DNA of 64,000 nt from Mangifera indica. Its lineage: Eukaryota; Streptophyta; Magnoliopsida; Sapindales; Anacardiaceae. The stretch covers positions 15,757,639 through 15,821,638 of the forward strand of contig NC_058141.1 of assembly GCF_011075055.1 (NCBI RefSeq), written 5' to 3'. The notes under the pieces were generated by a model. That model had not been told where the DNA came from and ran no database searches. It saw only the letters and a program-made list of their open reading frames with translations. The translations under genes and the position numbers were made by a program. Position 1 is the first letter of the stretch. Each line of letters opens with the position of its first letter. Positions 26,405 through 39,673 of this stretch are shown piece by piece.

Positions 26405-29400
26405 TTATGAGGTCTCTGTATCTGCGAGTTTGTGATTGGCAAATGAGGCGGAGGATGGTAGATCGATTTCTTTCCGAGATGCTTCCCACAGTTGCTGCTC
26501 TATCCCCAACTTTCTCAGCTCCAATAAACCTCGCTCAACTGCCACAAAGCAAAAATTGCAAGCATTCAGCTCTGGCAGCACGTTTCTATGACAAAATATG
26601 CTCATTACAACTGAAACAAGATTTATTTCTTTCATATGGTATATAGAAATTGCAAGCATTGAACTATAGTAACAAGATTTACTTCTTTCCTTCGTTTTAG
26701 GTATAGAAAACCAGAAAAATATTATTACCATCAACAGCATCATGTGAAGTTGGCAACTGCCCACTTCGACTGATCCAAAACTGTACTCTCTCCTCTGCTA
26801 TATCCTCCTCTACACCATGCAATTTAGATCTTCTCCAGAAATATGTCAGCCAAGCCTGTGTATGCCGAGTTACTAGAACTATGATTTCTGATATATGAAA
26901 GACATAATACAAACTTTATCTAAATACAGGAATTGCATATAAGAAGGCTTACAGTATTGTCAATAAATAACATAAATGCAATACTACTAAGAAAGCATCT
27001 GACCTCTTTGAAAAGAACATCTTCTGCCTCCTCATCACCTAACTCTGCAGAGAAAAGAAAAGGTATAAAGCTAACAGAACTTGATATAAAATCATGATAT
27101 TAGTTCCCGATGAAGGCAACCAAAAGAGCTACAATTTCCATAATGCAACCAAAAAACTCAAAAGAATACTGCATCTTCATCCATATAGCCCTCATGCATG
27201 AAGTACAAATCTAGATATATCTGGCACTACAGCCTCGAGGATTAACTTAAACCTAAAGAAACCACAGGACATGTTTCATAAACACCAAGATGCATACTCA
27301 TCAACGTGACAAGTTTAATTTCCACAGTTTAGCATAATTGATGAGTAAGCACATAACAGTGAAAGTTGAGAGTAAAGCCCTTACCAAATGCCTCTGTAAA
27401 CTTTGGATCACCTGTTGATTTTGAATCTGAAAAATTAAAACAAAAAGAAGTAATTGGTTAGTGAAAAATGCTTTCCATGATATCACAAAAGCCCAGTGAA
27501 CAGTGAAATTTTATTTAATACATCTCTGTTAAAATACTTCAGAACCAGGAATAATCAACTACATGGCAGATGATAAAAAGCTAGATTTCCTTTTAAAGGC
27601 TACAACTAAAAGCTATGGCTGAAATACAATGAAAAGAAATTAAATTCACATTTATAGATCAGAAAACAGATCTTTGTAATACTGATGAGGAAACAAAATT
27701 GTGAGGGCAGAGATGAAAGTACCAGAGAGGGATTGTTGGACCATATTAGGTCTTCTGTGTTGAGCGAATGCAAGTACAACAGCATCCTCAACCTTGAAAC
27801 AGCAGCAATAAATCTCAATTTAGTGTTGTAAATTAAAGTCACATCAACTCAAAGAACATATTTTCATCTATGCCACGTATTAATAAAATAATTTGTAACA
27901 ATAATCTTTAAGAAGGACTTCCATATGGATTCAACAGTTGAAGAACCCTCCGAAATCAATTGAATATACAATCAGAGTTGATACCCAGTTTCCGTGAATA
28001 TAACCCACATAAATATTCAAGGTAAATATAAAGACAAAACTGAAACAGAATTTTTCTTAAAAATAAAAAGAGAAACCTTTAAAGATGCTAATTCTCTCAA
28101 ACCCATTTCAACTGACAGCATACTCTCAATATTTCCTTCGCCAGTAAGATCACTCAAATCCCGTACAAGTTTACTTCTATCAGGATCATCACCACCTACT
28201 CCATTCACAGGAAATGATAAACAAATGCAACCTCATAAAGTTAAATAAGAATAACAATAACAGCAAAGAAGCTGATCAGGTAACTAGCCTTTCTCCCGTG
28301 ACTCCTCCTTGGCCTTTTGTCCAGCAGAAATAACAACTTCAAAGGGAAGAGGAGCAAAAGCAGACCAGTGCTCATGCTTTGACAATGCTATGTCCGCACA
28401 AATGCCTATAAAGAACAATAGCATCCACAAGAGAAAGCAAGATATAACTCATCTATATACTGACAAAAAGAGGCAATCACAGATAACCCCGACCATGGCA
28501 TCAACAAAAAATCAAGTATCAACACAACACATGACAAATTAATGAAATTAGTCTCTCAAGTGCAAAAATTGTGAAGATGTTTCCCATGACACAAGTATAA
28601 AGAGAGAGATTACCTAATTTTATAGATAATTTTTTTAAAATAAAAAAAGTAATTAATAATAATCGAATCTGCTGTTGATGAACCACACATACAAAGAATT
28701 TGATATCGGTGTGTTCTATCATTTTTCAGACACAATAAAGGGAAATGTTATAGGGCTCTAGAAGTTTGTATATGCCTTGTGATGCAAAAAATAATAATAA
28801 CAGTAAAGGACTCCAATATATTTCATCTCGCAAGTAATAGATGATTAAAGTATGTTGACTACCATGTTGTACAGCTAAACCCCAATAGCGAGCAAGCCAA
28901 CATCTCTTCAGAACAACTTCCTCCTGCAAAGTAGATGTAGAATACAGTTAAGATAGAAACAGTTTGTAATAAAATCTCACTAAACGCGATGAACGAACCA
29001 TCTCTTCCTGAGTCAATATCATTCTCTGTGTCATTGACTGCAAAGCTTTTGTTTCAGATTCCGCTTCATGTAGCTTTTCGACAGCTGTTGCAGACTCATC
29101 TCTCAAGTTCTGATTAAAATAAAGAAGGTCAGGTATGACGGTATCAATCATAAAATATTCAATAAAACCAGAATTCTTGGGATAGTTCACCTGAATTTCA
29201 GCACGTAGGGCTACAACCTCCTCATCTTTTCCATCTGTCTTTTGTTTTGCTGCCTTAAGAGCAGCCTGTAATGAACGATGTTTGTCAGATAGGAGTCACA
29301 TTCTTGGTTACTGGGAAATATTAAATATTCAGAATCTTTTTTTTTTTTTAAATAAAGTAAAAAACGTTGGCACATCTTAACATATTAAGGTTTAATACTG

Positions 29401-32307
29401 CTGTTTGTACTGTTCAGTTAAATCATCTGAAAACAATATATGGCTCAAGCAACAGTCTAATCTCAAAGTTATGTACGTGAAGAATATGAAAAATGAACAT
29501 ATTATAAAATGATAGTTCCAACCCTCAAAGTTATTTTTCATGTCACAGCTAATATAAAGCTACAAATTACCTCTCTTTGACGTAAAGCTGCTTCCTTCCT
29601 GCAGACAAAAAGTGCAACCATGATAAGCAGAACATTAACAACACAACAAGACAGGAAACAACAAAGCGTACCTGCTCAACAGTTTGGCTTCCAGAGATAC
29701 ACCTTCACCAAGAGAAGCAACCTATAAAAGTTAAATATAGAGGAAAGTCATGGTCCATCATTGCAAATAAAAACTTTGGGACTTTTTTAGGGTATATAAT
29801 CAACAATTCAACTTAATCAAGCACTAAATCCCACTTGCTTCAGGAAATTTAATTGGCCAAGACAGAAACTTAAGATAACTAATTTGATGCACAATCTAGA
29901 TAGATATCAAACAAAAAAGCCAAATAGCAACCACAGTAACAGTAGTAGCAACATAAACAGCTAAATATATCTATAACCACAGCTGTGGGTTCGAGTTCAA
30001 GATTATTCAATAAAAGTAAATTTTAAGAGGTAGACCAAGTAAAGGTTATATGCAACGAGAATTCCAAGCAGTGAATCAAAAAGTACATAAACATACATGA
30101 TCCTATATCACATACATATTAGAATATGAACTATAAGTTCAAAAACACAATACAAATTTGAGTGTCTACATAAGGTATGTGCTACATTTTAATTAATATA
30201 TACATATAAATTAAAGATGCTAAAAAAAAAAATATTAAACTATTGCAAAACTGAAACATAGATCACTTAAACATAATTTTAAAGTACTGACTTAACAATG
30301 TATCCCCACCATTTTCTGCCCCATTTTTAAAACTTAGAAAATCAATGTAATTACATCATATCAACGTTTGGCATCCATATTTGTACATCATAGCTTAAGA
30401 TAATTCAACATTGAATCCATAATTTGATCCACATAGAGATGTAAATAAAAATATCAAACAAAATAAATATCACCAAAACATATTAACAAAAAGGAGTCAA
30501 AAGTAGAGTCGCATGCATGAGTTCTACCAATGCTAAAGGTCTCTGCACATGTATGGAAATCTACTTACCCAAAAAACAAGTTAAAACTGCAAATAGAATA
30601 CAACTGACCTGTTTCTCAAGCTCCCTAACTCTAGCTTCTGATTCCTCACGTCTCTCTTCAGCATGACGAAGCTGTACAGAAAGCTTAGGCATGAATAATA
30701 TACATCATGAATATTATGGGGAAAAAACAAAGTTGGTTTTTGGGAAAGGTTGAGCTCACCTTGTCAAGTAAACTATCATTCTCTTCTTGTAGCATGTCAA
30801 GCTGCAATATATAAACGTCTATTAGTTTCGAACTTGCCGCTTCAGGATATATTATTCACACACATTCAGAAAAAAGGTTAAAAACTATGGGATATATAGC
30901 TTCTTCCAATGTATATCAAAGGTTATATGTGTCTTCAACAAGACATAAATTAATGGGTGGAAGGTGACATACTTCATCACGAAGTGCAGAGGCTTCAGGC
31001 TGATCTCCCGCATCTTTTGTATTGAGTAGTGGTATATCTGACGAGAACCTAAAACAATTATAAAAAAGGTTTAAGAAATTACAAAGCATAATATAAATTG
31101 TGCCCAAAGCACCATACAAATGAAGCTTCTCAGTATCAATACAAAATAACTTACAAATCACTATCAAATTCACAAGAGGCTAAATCATATTACACACATA
31201 AGCATCAGAAAAAATCACACCACTTAAGAGTCCACATGAACAAAAGCATGAAAAAATAGTATCGGTTGGTCTTATCTGTTTTGCTATATGATAGGTGATC
31301 AGTCAGAGTAAGAAAGGAATGGTTTAATACTTGAAAGAAAGATCTGCATATGATGCAAATAAAGGCAAAATGAAAATAAGGATCATGCTACACTATTGAT
31401 ACCAAACTTGATACTAAAAACATTTTACAATTCCAACATTCCATGTCACAATTCAAATCTTTAAAAATTGTTTGTTCTAAATTGCAAGTTATGTGTTGAT
31501 ACTTTATACTAAAAAGCACATCAAACAAAATTTAACCATCAACTGGACGTCCCTCAATTAGATCCGACTTTAGCTTTTTAACAACTAAGTAATCTAAAAT
31601 TACCAATAATTCGCTCCTACGTAGCCATGAACACTCGTGGTTCAAAAGTATAACATCCATGCCTAAACAAAGCCTTGAACCATCTAAGCCTTACCTCTTA
31701 TCTCGATTTCTATGAGTAGGGAGCTCAATAGGAGGTATAGCAACAGGAGTTCTAACCGACGGTCTACTTGGCGGCATCAATGTAGTTGTTTTGACAGACA
31801 TCGTTGACGGCCTTCCAGCTGACGTGGACCTCACCGATGCTGTATGTTCTACATAGTTCCGACCTAACTAATCAAAACTCGAAATAATTCAAATTAGATC
31901 GATCATAATGTAGATAAATAACTGCAAATCTGAGATCGATAAATTATTTAAGAAATTACCGCAGGAGACGGAGATCTATTAGTTCTATTAAACGATATGG
32001 CTGGTAACGAGCTATGATTACTATTAGTTCGATTACTATCTCTTTTTGCTATGGGGAAGCGGAAGGAAAGATCATCTTCATGATCATCGTCATCATCGTC
32101 GTCGCCAGTAGCAGCAGCAGACTGCGTGGCCATGACCTGAGCGAGGCGCTGTGCGGCGGCCTTTGCAGCCACGTTCTGGTTGCGCTTGATGGAGGAGACA
32201 GCCGGCTGCAGCCGTGACCGAGGGTGCGCCGGTGATGACGAGCCCGAGCTGCTCGATCCTCCATTCCACTGTCCTCCGTACGCTGGACTGCCCGTCCTCA
32301 GATCCAT
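26405..32307 (-). CDS. SCD2: SCD2-like coiled-coil protein (endocytosis, cytokinesis)
   Basis: Seventeen coding exons give 558 residues: 32307-31960, 31867-31695, 31048-30973, 30801-30760, 30671-30609, 29721-29672, 29598-29571, 29265-29191, 29109-28999, 28923-28863, 28405-28289, 28195-28077, 27792-27723, 27426-27385, 27044-27004, 26855-26729 and 26538-26405. In Arabidopsis SCD2 works with the DENN protein SCD1 in clathrin-dependent membrane traffic, cytokinesis and stomatal development. The N-terminus is Ser-rich and disordered, with [18 protein letters not shown] and an acidic Asp run. Residues about 199-322 are a coiled coil ([29 protein letters not shown]). The C-terminal half is the conserved globular part ([32 protein letters not shown]). 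The intron after 28289 has a GC donor. An in-frame ATG at 32376 exists, but 32307 (MDLRTGSP) fits the family. Confidence 0.92.
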
Positions 32308-32609
32308 TTCTATTGATTCTTTAAGTGAGTTTGTTGAGATTGGAGCAAGATAGTGTGTATGTTGAGATTGGAGCAAGAATTACAAGAGAACCAGATTTTT
32401 TTTCGAGAAAATCGGGGAATCTGTAAGAGACAGAGGAACTTGTGTTGAAAACGGCAGAATTTGATAGAGACGACGTCGTTTGGTCTTAGGTTGACAATTA
32501 TGCCAATTTCGCGGGAGTGATATGTAAATTGGAGGGACCCAATCGCTGATGATGTCAACCGTGTCGACCGCGGTTCGCTGAATAACCAAAAACATTTTAA
32601 TTTGATTAA

Positions 32610-33205
32610 GTGATTAGGTCTGGATATAATCCATATCGATTTGGTTTTGAAAGTTGATTAGATTCGATTTAATTTTATTTAAATTTATTTGATTAAAATT
32701 TAAATCAAATTTGAATCAAAAGATTTACTTATTTTTCAATTAAAGCTGAATTTAAGCCAAAGAATATTCAATTCGATTTAGCTCGAATTCAACTTTATTA
32801 GAGAATGTCCTAGTATAATTTTTTATACAGATACTCTTGTTCTAGGGACTCAATTGTCATTACAATAAAAACTCGATCAAATTATCTTCAAATCTATTTT
32901 TCACATTTTCATATTCTTTAGATTTTATTTCTATTTTACTATCTTCTAAACAAAAATGTCATTTTTCGAATGTTCTAACGGAACGTAGAAAAGGAACAAT
33001 CTCCAATTTTTAATACGGTCTAGGTATAATCCGAGCCGATTTGATCTCAAAAATTAATTCAGTTCAATTTAGTTTGATTTAAATTTTTTCGATTAAAATT
33101 TGAATCGAACTAAAACCAAAAGATTTAACTCGTTTTTTAATGCTAATCGAACTAGAATTGAGAAGTGTTCGGATTCAGTTCTATCCAAGTCCACCCCTAT
33201 AAGTG
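32610..33205. repeat. Two diverged direct copies of an AT-rich repeat
   Basis: The words GGTCTGGATATAATCC (32619) and GGTCTAGGTATAATCC (33018) each start a similar block of about 160 bases rich in GATTTG/AATTCGATT words. The right end (CCAAGTCCACCCCTATAAG) resembles the inverted start of the 7325-7800 repeat. It is probably a nonautonomous transposon family. Confidence 0.45.
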
Positions 33206-34178
33206 ATAACCTTTTTTAAGTAATTAAGCATAACTTAATAACTTATTGATTACATATTTGTGAGAGCCATTATTTTTCACCCAAATTTTATAAATTTGTT
33301 AAAATTTTTAAGGATTTGGTTTTAAAGAGTCGAAAAAATCTTTAAGGCATTGATAGAGTTAGTATCTATTTTTTTATTATTAATATTATTTTATTTATTT
33401 TGATAACATTATTTTATTATACTTTTATTTATATTTATTAATTTTTATAATAAAAATATATTAATTTAAATTAATAAATAATAACATACAAATATTTTAA
33501 AATAATTATATTAAAAATATTTAATTAAAATAACATCATATTTATATTACATCCAATCAACTTTGTCTGTATACACATTACACATATCTACCTATAAACA
33601 CTATCACTTAAACCTTGCCTTCATTTGCCCCCACCATACGTGATTTGTCTATTGAATATAAATCATCAATAGTGGAAAATTGAGTTTATATGTGCATTTT
33701 TATGCCTGATTTCACTAATAATTCATTATGACCCTATTCAATCACAAAACACATTCATACAAATCAATAAAATCACAATTAACTTAATCTATTTTCACAT
33801 TAAAACACTAGAACCAAAAAGATTCAAAATCATATTCATAAAATCTCAAATTTTATTGCTAAACAAATTATTTTCCACGTTCTAAGCAATATAAGATGAT
33901 GATGAACAATTTACTAATAATTTTTTTTTTTTTTTTTTAGAAAATTTAATGGAGTATGCGATAGTGAACGTTGAAAAGTGGGTATGTGTGACAACTGTTG
34001 CATGTCACTAACCTTAATGTGTTAGTTATTTCCATGTAACCCTTATTATATTAGTTAGTTTTTGCACATCCTTTCATATTGGTTATTTAATTAATTGGCC
34101 CATTACATATGTTTGTGATAATTAGGTTAAGTAAATTCTTTAAAGATTTAGGATAAGGGTTTGTAGTAATTGAAATGC

Positions 34179-34896
34179 CAAATGACTATTACCCAACCAA
34201 GGTTTGGTGCAAACTAAATTTTCCATTTGCTAATTATTAAAAATGTAATTACTCATTCATTTGTTAAATTTTATTGTTATTATTAAAGATAAAATTATTA
34301 TTTAATAAAAATATTTAAAAAATTAAAAATTTATCACATTTTCACCTTCAAGTTTAAAAATCAACAAATTTTTCTACCAAAAGTTTGAAAAACTTATTTT
34401 ATTTTTTAGAGTTTTTCGAACACACTGTTGGTGAACAAAGATGATAGTGTTTTCCCTCTTTTTCGACTTCTCTCTCAGTCTCGCTTTATTTTTTATTGTC
34501 ATTGACCGAGAAAATGGACTATCGAAGACCATTCTTTGTCTAGAGATAAATGATTTTTCAACCGAAAATGGTCAAAAATAAAACATGATTGAGAGAGAAG
34601 TTAGAAGGGAGAGAGAACGTTGCCGTTGCACTCTTTGGTTGTTGACAATGGTAGTTGGAAAAAAAATTAAAGAAAATATTAATTTTTTCAACCTTGAATG
34701 AAGAGAAATTTATTAAATTTTTAAAATTAGAGAAAAAATGTGATAAATTTTTATTTTTTTAAAATATTTTAGTTAATGACAAATTTATCTTTGATAATAA
34801 AAGTAAAATTTAACAAATAAATAGGTATTTAAAATTTTAATGATTAATAGGTAAAAAATAAAGTTGACATCATACTGGGTGAAAAACAGTCATTTG
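34179..34896. repeat. Long-terminal-inverted-repeat MITE
   Basis: The ends CAAATGACT (34179) and AGTCATTTG (34888-34896) are exact inverted repeats. The imperfect arms continue for over 200 bases. Matching inner words include TTTGTTAAATTTTA, TTATTAAAGATAAA versus TTATCAAAGATAAA, and AAAAATTTATCACATTTT on both arms. The middle (about 34430-34650) is less AT-rich. No transposase is encoded, so this is a foldback or Mutator-like MITE of about 718 bases. Target duplications are not clear. Confidence 0.75.
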
Positions 34897-35176
34897 ACCT
34901 GATTAAAAAAATGAAATATTAACATTTAAAATAATTTATATTATAATGTTGAAATTAAGTCATAAAAACAAATATTAAATATTTGTTATTGGTCAATAAA
35001 AAAAGGACAGTCAACTACGCCAATTCTCGCGCCCCTGAACACTGCCACCACAAATATCCCATATTCACCGTTCACTCACGTCTCGCAGATCAAACTCGTT
35101 TTGAGAGACTTAGAGCTGCACAACAAAATCAAAACAGAAAGCCAATCAAACCATAGGTTTTCACAAACATAAAAAG

Positions 35177-35485
35177 ATGCCTTTCTCTGATTATCATTCT
35201 CGCCAATCTCTCATCCCGAGCTTTCTCTATTCTTCTTCATCGTCCAAGAGACTCTACGATTTGGAGTATCTGATAAACACGCACCATATTGGATTGTTAA
35301 ACCAATCACAACCGTCCATCTCAGCGTCATCGAATGGTAATGGATTAGTGATTCCGGCGCCGAATGAGAAGATTGAAATGTATTCTCCCTCTTTTTACGC
35401 TGCTTGTACGATCGGTGGGATCTTGAGCTGTGGCCTCACTCACATGGCTGTTACTCCTCTGGATCTCGTCAAATGCAATATGCAG
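35177..35485 (+). CDS. Upstream alternative/duplicated first exon of phosphate carrier
   Basis: An open 103-codon exon starts at ATG 35177 and ends ATGCAG before a GTCAGT donor at 35486. It encodes the N-terminal extension, the [23 protein letters not shown] first membrane segment and the carrier signature PLDLVK followed by CNMQ. It has the same phase and the same end as the first exon at 36780-37085. No second set of downstream exons exists before 36780. It could be used as an alternative first exon by splicing to 38100, which would give 365 residues, or it could be the remnant of a partial duplication. Its signature is closer to the usual carrier form than that of the proximal exon. Both exons keep open frames, which argues against old decay. 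Transcript data would decide. Confidence 0.7.
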
Positions 35486-36779
35486 GTCAGTTTGATTTAC
35501 GATTATCCTGATAAAATATCGTTTTCGTTTACGTGTTATGGTACTTTTGAAGATTTTACTTATTGCACTCGCGATTACATTAATCTTTCTTCCGGTTGAT
35601 TGCTATTTATTAAGTATGCGATTTGAATTGAATTTGCATTGTAATAAATTTCTGTGTCATGGATTTGGTCTATGCGTTGCGAATTCGATTCTTGGACGAA
35701 CATGCATCGTAGAACTCGAAAACTTTTTCATGGAGGGTTTTGATTGACCCGTTGACTGCCTGTTACTCATGAACTCTTTCTCGCAATAAAAATTAACGAA
35801 TCTACATTCAAGCAAAACTTATATTTACCAAAAAAAAAAAAAAAATCTATGTGTAGTCACCGTGACTACAGTACATAATCATTCAAGCTTATATATCCCC
35901 AAATTTCCTTTGGTTAACGTGGCATTCTAAATTACATCTTGTCTTATCATAAACAATATTATCATTTTATGTCTACGTAAAATACTTACATTAGATTTTA
36001 TAAGAAAACTTTAAAATCAAATAATAGTATATCTTCTTTTTATTAATATTATTATTTTCATATGATGAGACTTAATAATGGTATCAAATAATAACAGTAT
36101 TATTAGAAGTTAATACTATTTAATATATTTACATATTAATATTATATATGATGAGACTTTGTTTGGAATACTATATATGTGATAAGTTATTTGGAAGAAT
36201 ATTATTATTGTAAATGTTTGTTAAAAATTAAAGACATTATTAAAGCACCTGAAGTCTGAAGAGCTGATTGGTTTTGGGCTATGTGGGCCTTTTCTGTAAC
36301 CACATTAGTTTGCCCACTCTTTGCAAAAGAGTTACAGCATGACGAAATGTTAAGCCCATGCATTACGTCCTTGCTTACCTCCAAACTTCTAAATACCGTT
36401 ACGTCTCAGCTAATCCACTTCTTTTAAACTTCCTTTAAAAATTTACTTAAGAGGATTCAAAGAGGAAATTCTATATCTCTGCAAAACGAATATACCTGGT
36501 AAACTGCAGTCAACTTACGTGAACACCAAGTAGGAAAAGTCAAGTCGTCAAAATTGCCTGGCGAACGGAAACTCAATAAATTCCAGGCAAAGTCGAAGGG
36601 AAACGAGTAGATATTTCCGTTTCTCCAATCGACCACCAGCAGAACCTCTGTTCCATTGTTCCTTCCCCTGTCTCAACCTCAAGTCACAAACATTTTTGTT
36701 TTCTTTTCCGAGGTAGAGAGCAATAAAGCAACCAAAAGTAAAACACAGACAAGCCTTACATTTTTTTGTTAAATTCAAA
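35486..36779. other. Interval between the two phosphate carrier first exons
   Basis: No exon 2-like sequence (IDPAKY motif) is found here. The segment is AT-rich in its middle. The last 250 bases before 36780 are GC-richer and probably hold the promoter and leader of the proximal first exon. Confidence 0.55.
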
Positions 36780-39673
36780 ATGGTTCTCTCTGATTATGAT
36801 CACTCTGGTAATTCTCTGATACCAAAAGTTCTTTATTCGTCTTCATCGTCCAAAACACTCCACGAGTTGAACAATCCGATGAACACGAACGGTAGGGTGT
36901 TTCACCGATCACCACCGTTGGTTTATCCATCAAATAGTGGTGGTATTGTGATTCCGGCACCTAAAGAGAAGGTGGAGATGTACTCTCCTACTTTCTATGC
37001 AGCATGTACGGTGAGTGGTATGCTTAGCACCGGCATTACCCACACGGCTGTGACTCCTTTTGATGTGCTCAAGTGCAACATGCAGGTCGAATTTTGTTTT
37101 ATTCCTGTAAACATAAAATTCTCATTCGTTGGTTTTGCTAGTTTCTAGCTAATATTTCGTTTTGCCCGGTACTGATAGCTTTCACCAACCCAATTTAAAA
37201 TATTAGAGCCAAAAACTACACTTGATTTTCAGGCGTAGACTAGTAATGGGTCTGATAAGTTTACTAAAAACGCAAATGTGAAATAGAAATATGTTTCGAA
37301 AAAATGCTAAACAGATATTTTCTGTCATTTTTGCTTTTTAACGATAAAGAATATGTTCTACAAAGGATATAGAATAGAACAGAACAACTACTTTATAATT
37401 ACTTTTTGATGAATCGCTAATTTTTTATATATTAGTAATATAATGAGGGAAACTGTTATGTTTCAGGATTATTGTAACTTGATAACGTTTTTGGAAGATT
37501 GATTTTGTTGTTGAAAAATATCTTAATGAAGTAAGGTATTTTTAATATAAATGTTAAATTTATAAATGATGAAATAATAATAACTAATATTAAATTTATC
37601 ACTTGAAACTTGTATCTCATGGTTTAATTATTTGATGATTTTCCACTAGGGTGCTGTGGTGGTATTACCTTTTTATTGATTGATATAGGCATGATCTTTA
37701 ATTTGAAGTTCAGTTTAATACTCTATTCGAACATGACTGAATTTGTTTTTTTGATTTGGATTTGTGAAGTTTTGATTTTGAGTTTAGGAAAATGTGCGTT
37801 TTAATGTTGTTGACTTGTCAAAATATTATTTGTGTCTAATTATTTATTATTATTATTTAATGGATGGGTGGGTCTGAGAGTTTTGGGTTAACCTCTTTGA
37901 CTAAAATTTTTTTGAAGTATACAATTTAATGATGAAGTTGTCTTTGTGAACTTTCAAAGCCGTCAAATAATAGCCTCCTCGCCTGTGCTGGAGTCAGCGT
38001 GCGCACTGTAAAATTGTAAAAGTTAGGTGTTTAGTAGATATCTCTCATTTTCCATGCTGTGAATTAATTAAAGTGCTAATGATATTCTCAATACTTCAGA
38101 TTGACCCGGCAAAGTACAGGAGTATTAGTTCTGGATTTGGAGTTTTGCTCAGGGAGCAGGGAGTAAAGGGCTTCTTTAGGGGTTGGGTGCCCACATTGCT
38201 TGGTTACAGTGCTCAAGGTGCCTGCAAATTTGGATTCTATGAGTTCTTTAAGAAGTATTACTCGGACATTGTTGGGCCTGAGTATGCTTCCAAGTACAAG
38301 ACCTTGATATATCTTGCCGGTTCAGCATCAGCTGAAGTGATTGCTGGTGTTGCTCTTTGCCCAATGGAAGCTGTAAAGGTCCGAGTCCAAACTCAACCCG
38401 GTTTTGCCCGGGGTTTGGCTGATGGATTTCCTAAGTTCATCAAGTCTGAAGGTGCTCTTGGGTATGCTATTCATGAATCACATCTTTGGTTATATGACTT
38501 GTATCTTAATGAATTCTGATATTGATGATATGAATGTTATAAATTTAAATGTTTTGCAGATTGTACAAAGGGCTTGCTCCTCTTTGGGGACGCCAGATTC
38601 CATGTAAGCCAAAATATTTCAACTTTTTTCATGTTTCTTTTTGTTTTGAATTTACTTTCTCTGCCTACGTTGAATTATGTCAGCCTGGTGCTTTGATTCT
38701 TCTGCATTTGCCAAATCTTCAATTAGTTGCTGACATTTATGAAATAGCCTGTCAGCAGGCACTCTCAGTCTTTCTCTAATTGGTTTAACCTTTTTGTCTA
38801 GCCATCTGAATTCTTGTTAATTACCTCAACCTATGATATTTTTCTCTTTGTTGTTTTCACTATTCTGTTAGTGAAACAGTGAATCTATCTTTTGCATGTA
38901 AATAACATGTCATCTTCTATTCTAAGGACTCTCATTTATCGAATCTTTGAAATAACTTTTGGTTGAGTCTCTTTTGAGTGCTTTTCAACTCTATTTTTCT
39001 CCAACTGCATTCATGTCATCAACAATAGATATCAAGTTTGGTGATGAACATAATTATATGTTATAGTTAATATTCTATCTTAAGACAAAGGGTGGTTACT
39101 ATCAAAACTTGTGTTCCACAGATACGATGATGAAATTTGCTACTTTTGAGACAACTGTAGAAATGTTGTACAAGTATGCCATCCCAACCCCAAAAGACCA
39201 ATGCAGCAAAACTTTGCAGCTTGGAGTAAGCTTTGCTGGTGGATATGTGGCGGGTGTATTTTGTGCAGTTGTGTCACATCCTGCTGATAATCTGGTGTCT
39301 TTTCTGAACAACGCGAAGGGAGCAAGTGTTGGTGATGTGAGTGAAGTTTAACCCTAGAAAATTCCCTGCCTCTACGTATAGTTTATATTTTCAGTTTGTT
39401 CAATTGTTTCCTCATTGCAGGCTGTGAATAAGCTCGGATTATGGGGTCTTTTCACTCGTGGTCTTCCCCTTCGTATTTTCATGATTGGAACTCTTACTGG
39501 AGCTCAGTGGACTCTTTATGATGCTTTCAAAGTTTTGGCTGGACTGTAAGTACCTTTTCTTCTACTTTCACTATATTTCCACTGTTAATTTTTCCACGCA
39601 ATCAAATGATTGGGTAATTGTTGTCTTCAGGCCAACAACTGGGGGTGCAACTCCCCCTCCTGCAAAAGCATGA
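36780..39673 (+). CDS. Mitochondrial phosphate carrier (PHT3/MPT family)
   Basis: Six coding exons give 364 residues: 36780-37085, 38100-38461, 38560-38603, 39122-39336, 39421-39545 and 39631-39673. The carrier imports phosphate with protons across the inner mitochondrial membrane for ATP synthesis. Three carrier repeats are visible, with signatures PFDVLK (exon 1), PMEAVKVRVQ (exon 2) and HPADNLVSFLN (exon 4). Other landmarks are GFGVLLREQGVKGFFRGW, LGYSAQGACKFGFYEFFK and the C-terminal GLFTRGLPLRIFMIGTLTGAQW. The N-terminal extension of about 60 residues is Ser-rich, as in plant members. Intron 1 is about 1 kb. An equivalent first exon lies 1.6 kb upstream. The gene is convergent with the nucleotidyltransferase gene. 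PHT3;1, 3;2 or 3;3 cannot be told apart here, although gene order favours the PHT3;2 region. Confidence 0.94.

Noticed and set aside
29960..30010. GGTTCGAGTTC resembling a tRNA B box, as in a SINE
   Set aside because: No A box, tail or target duplication. It lies in an SCD2 intron and is likely chance.
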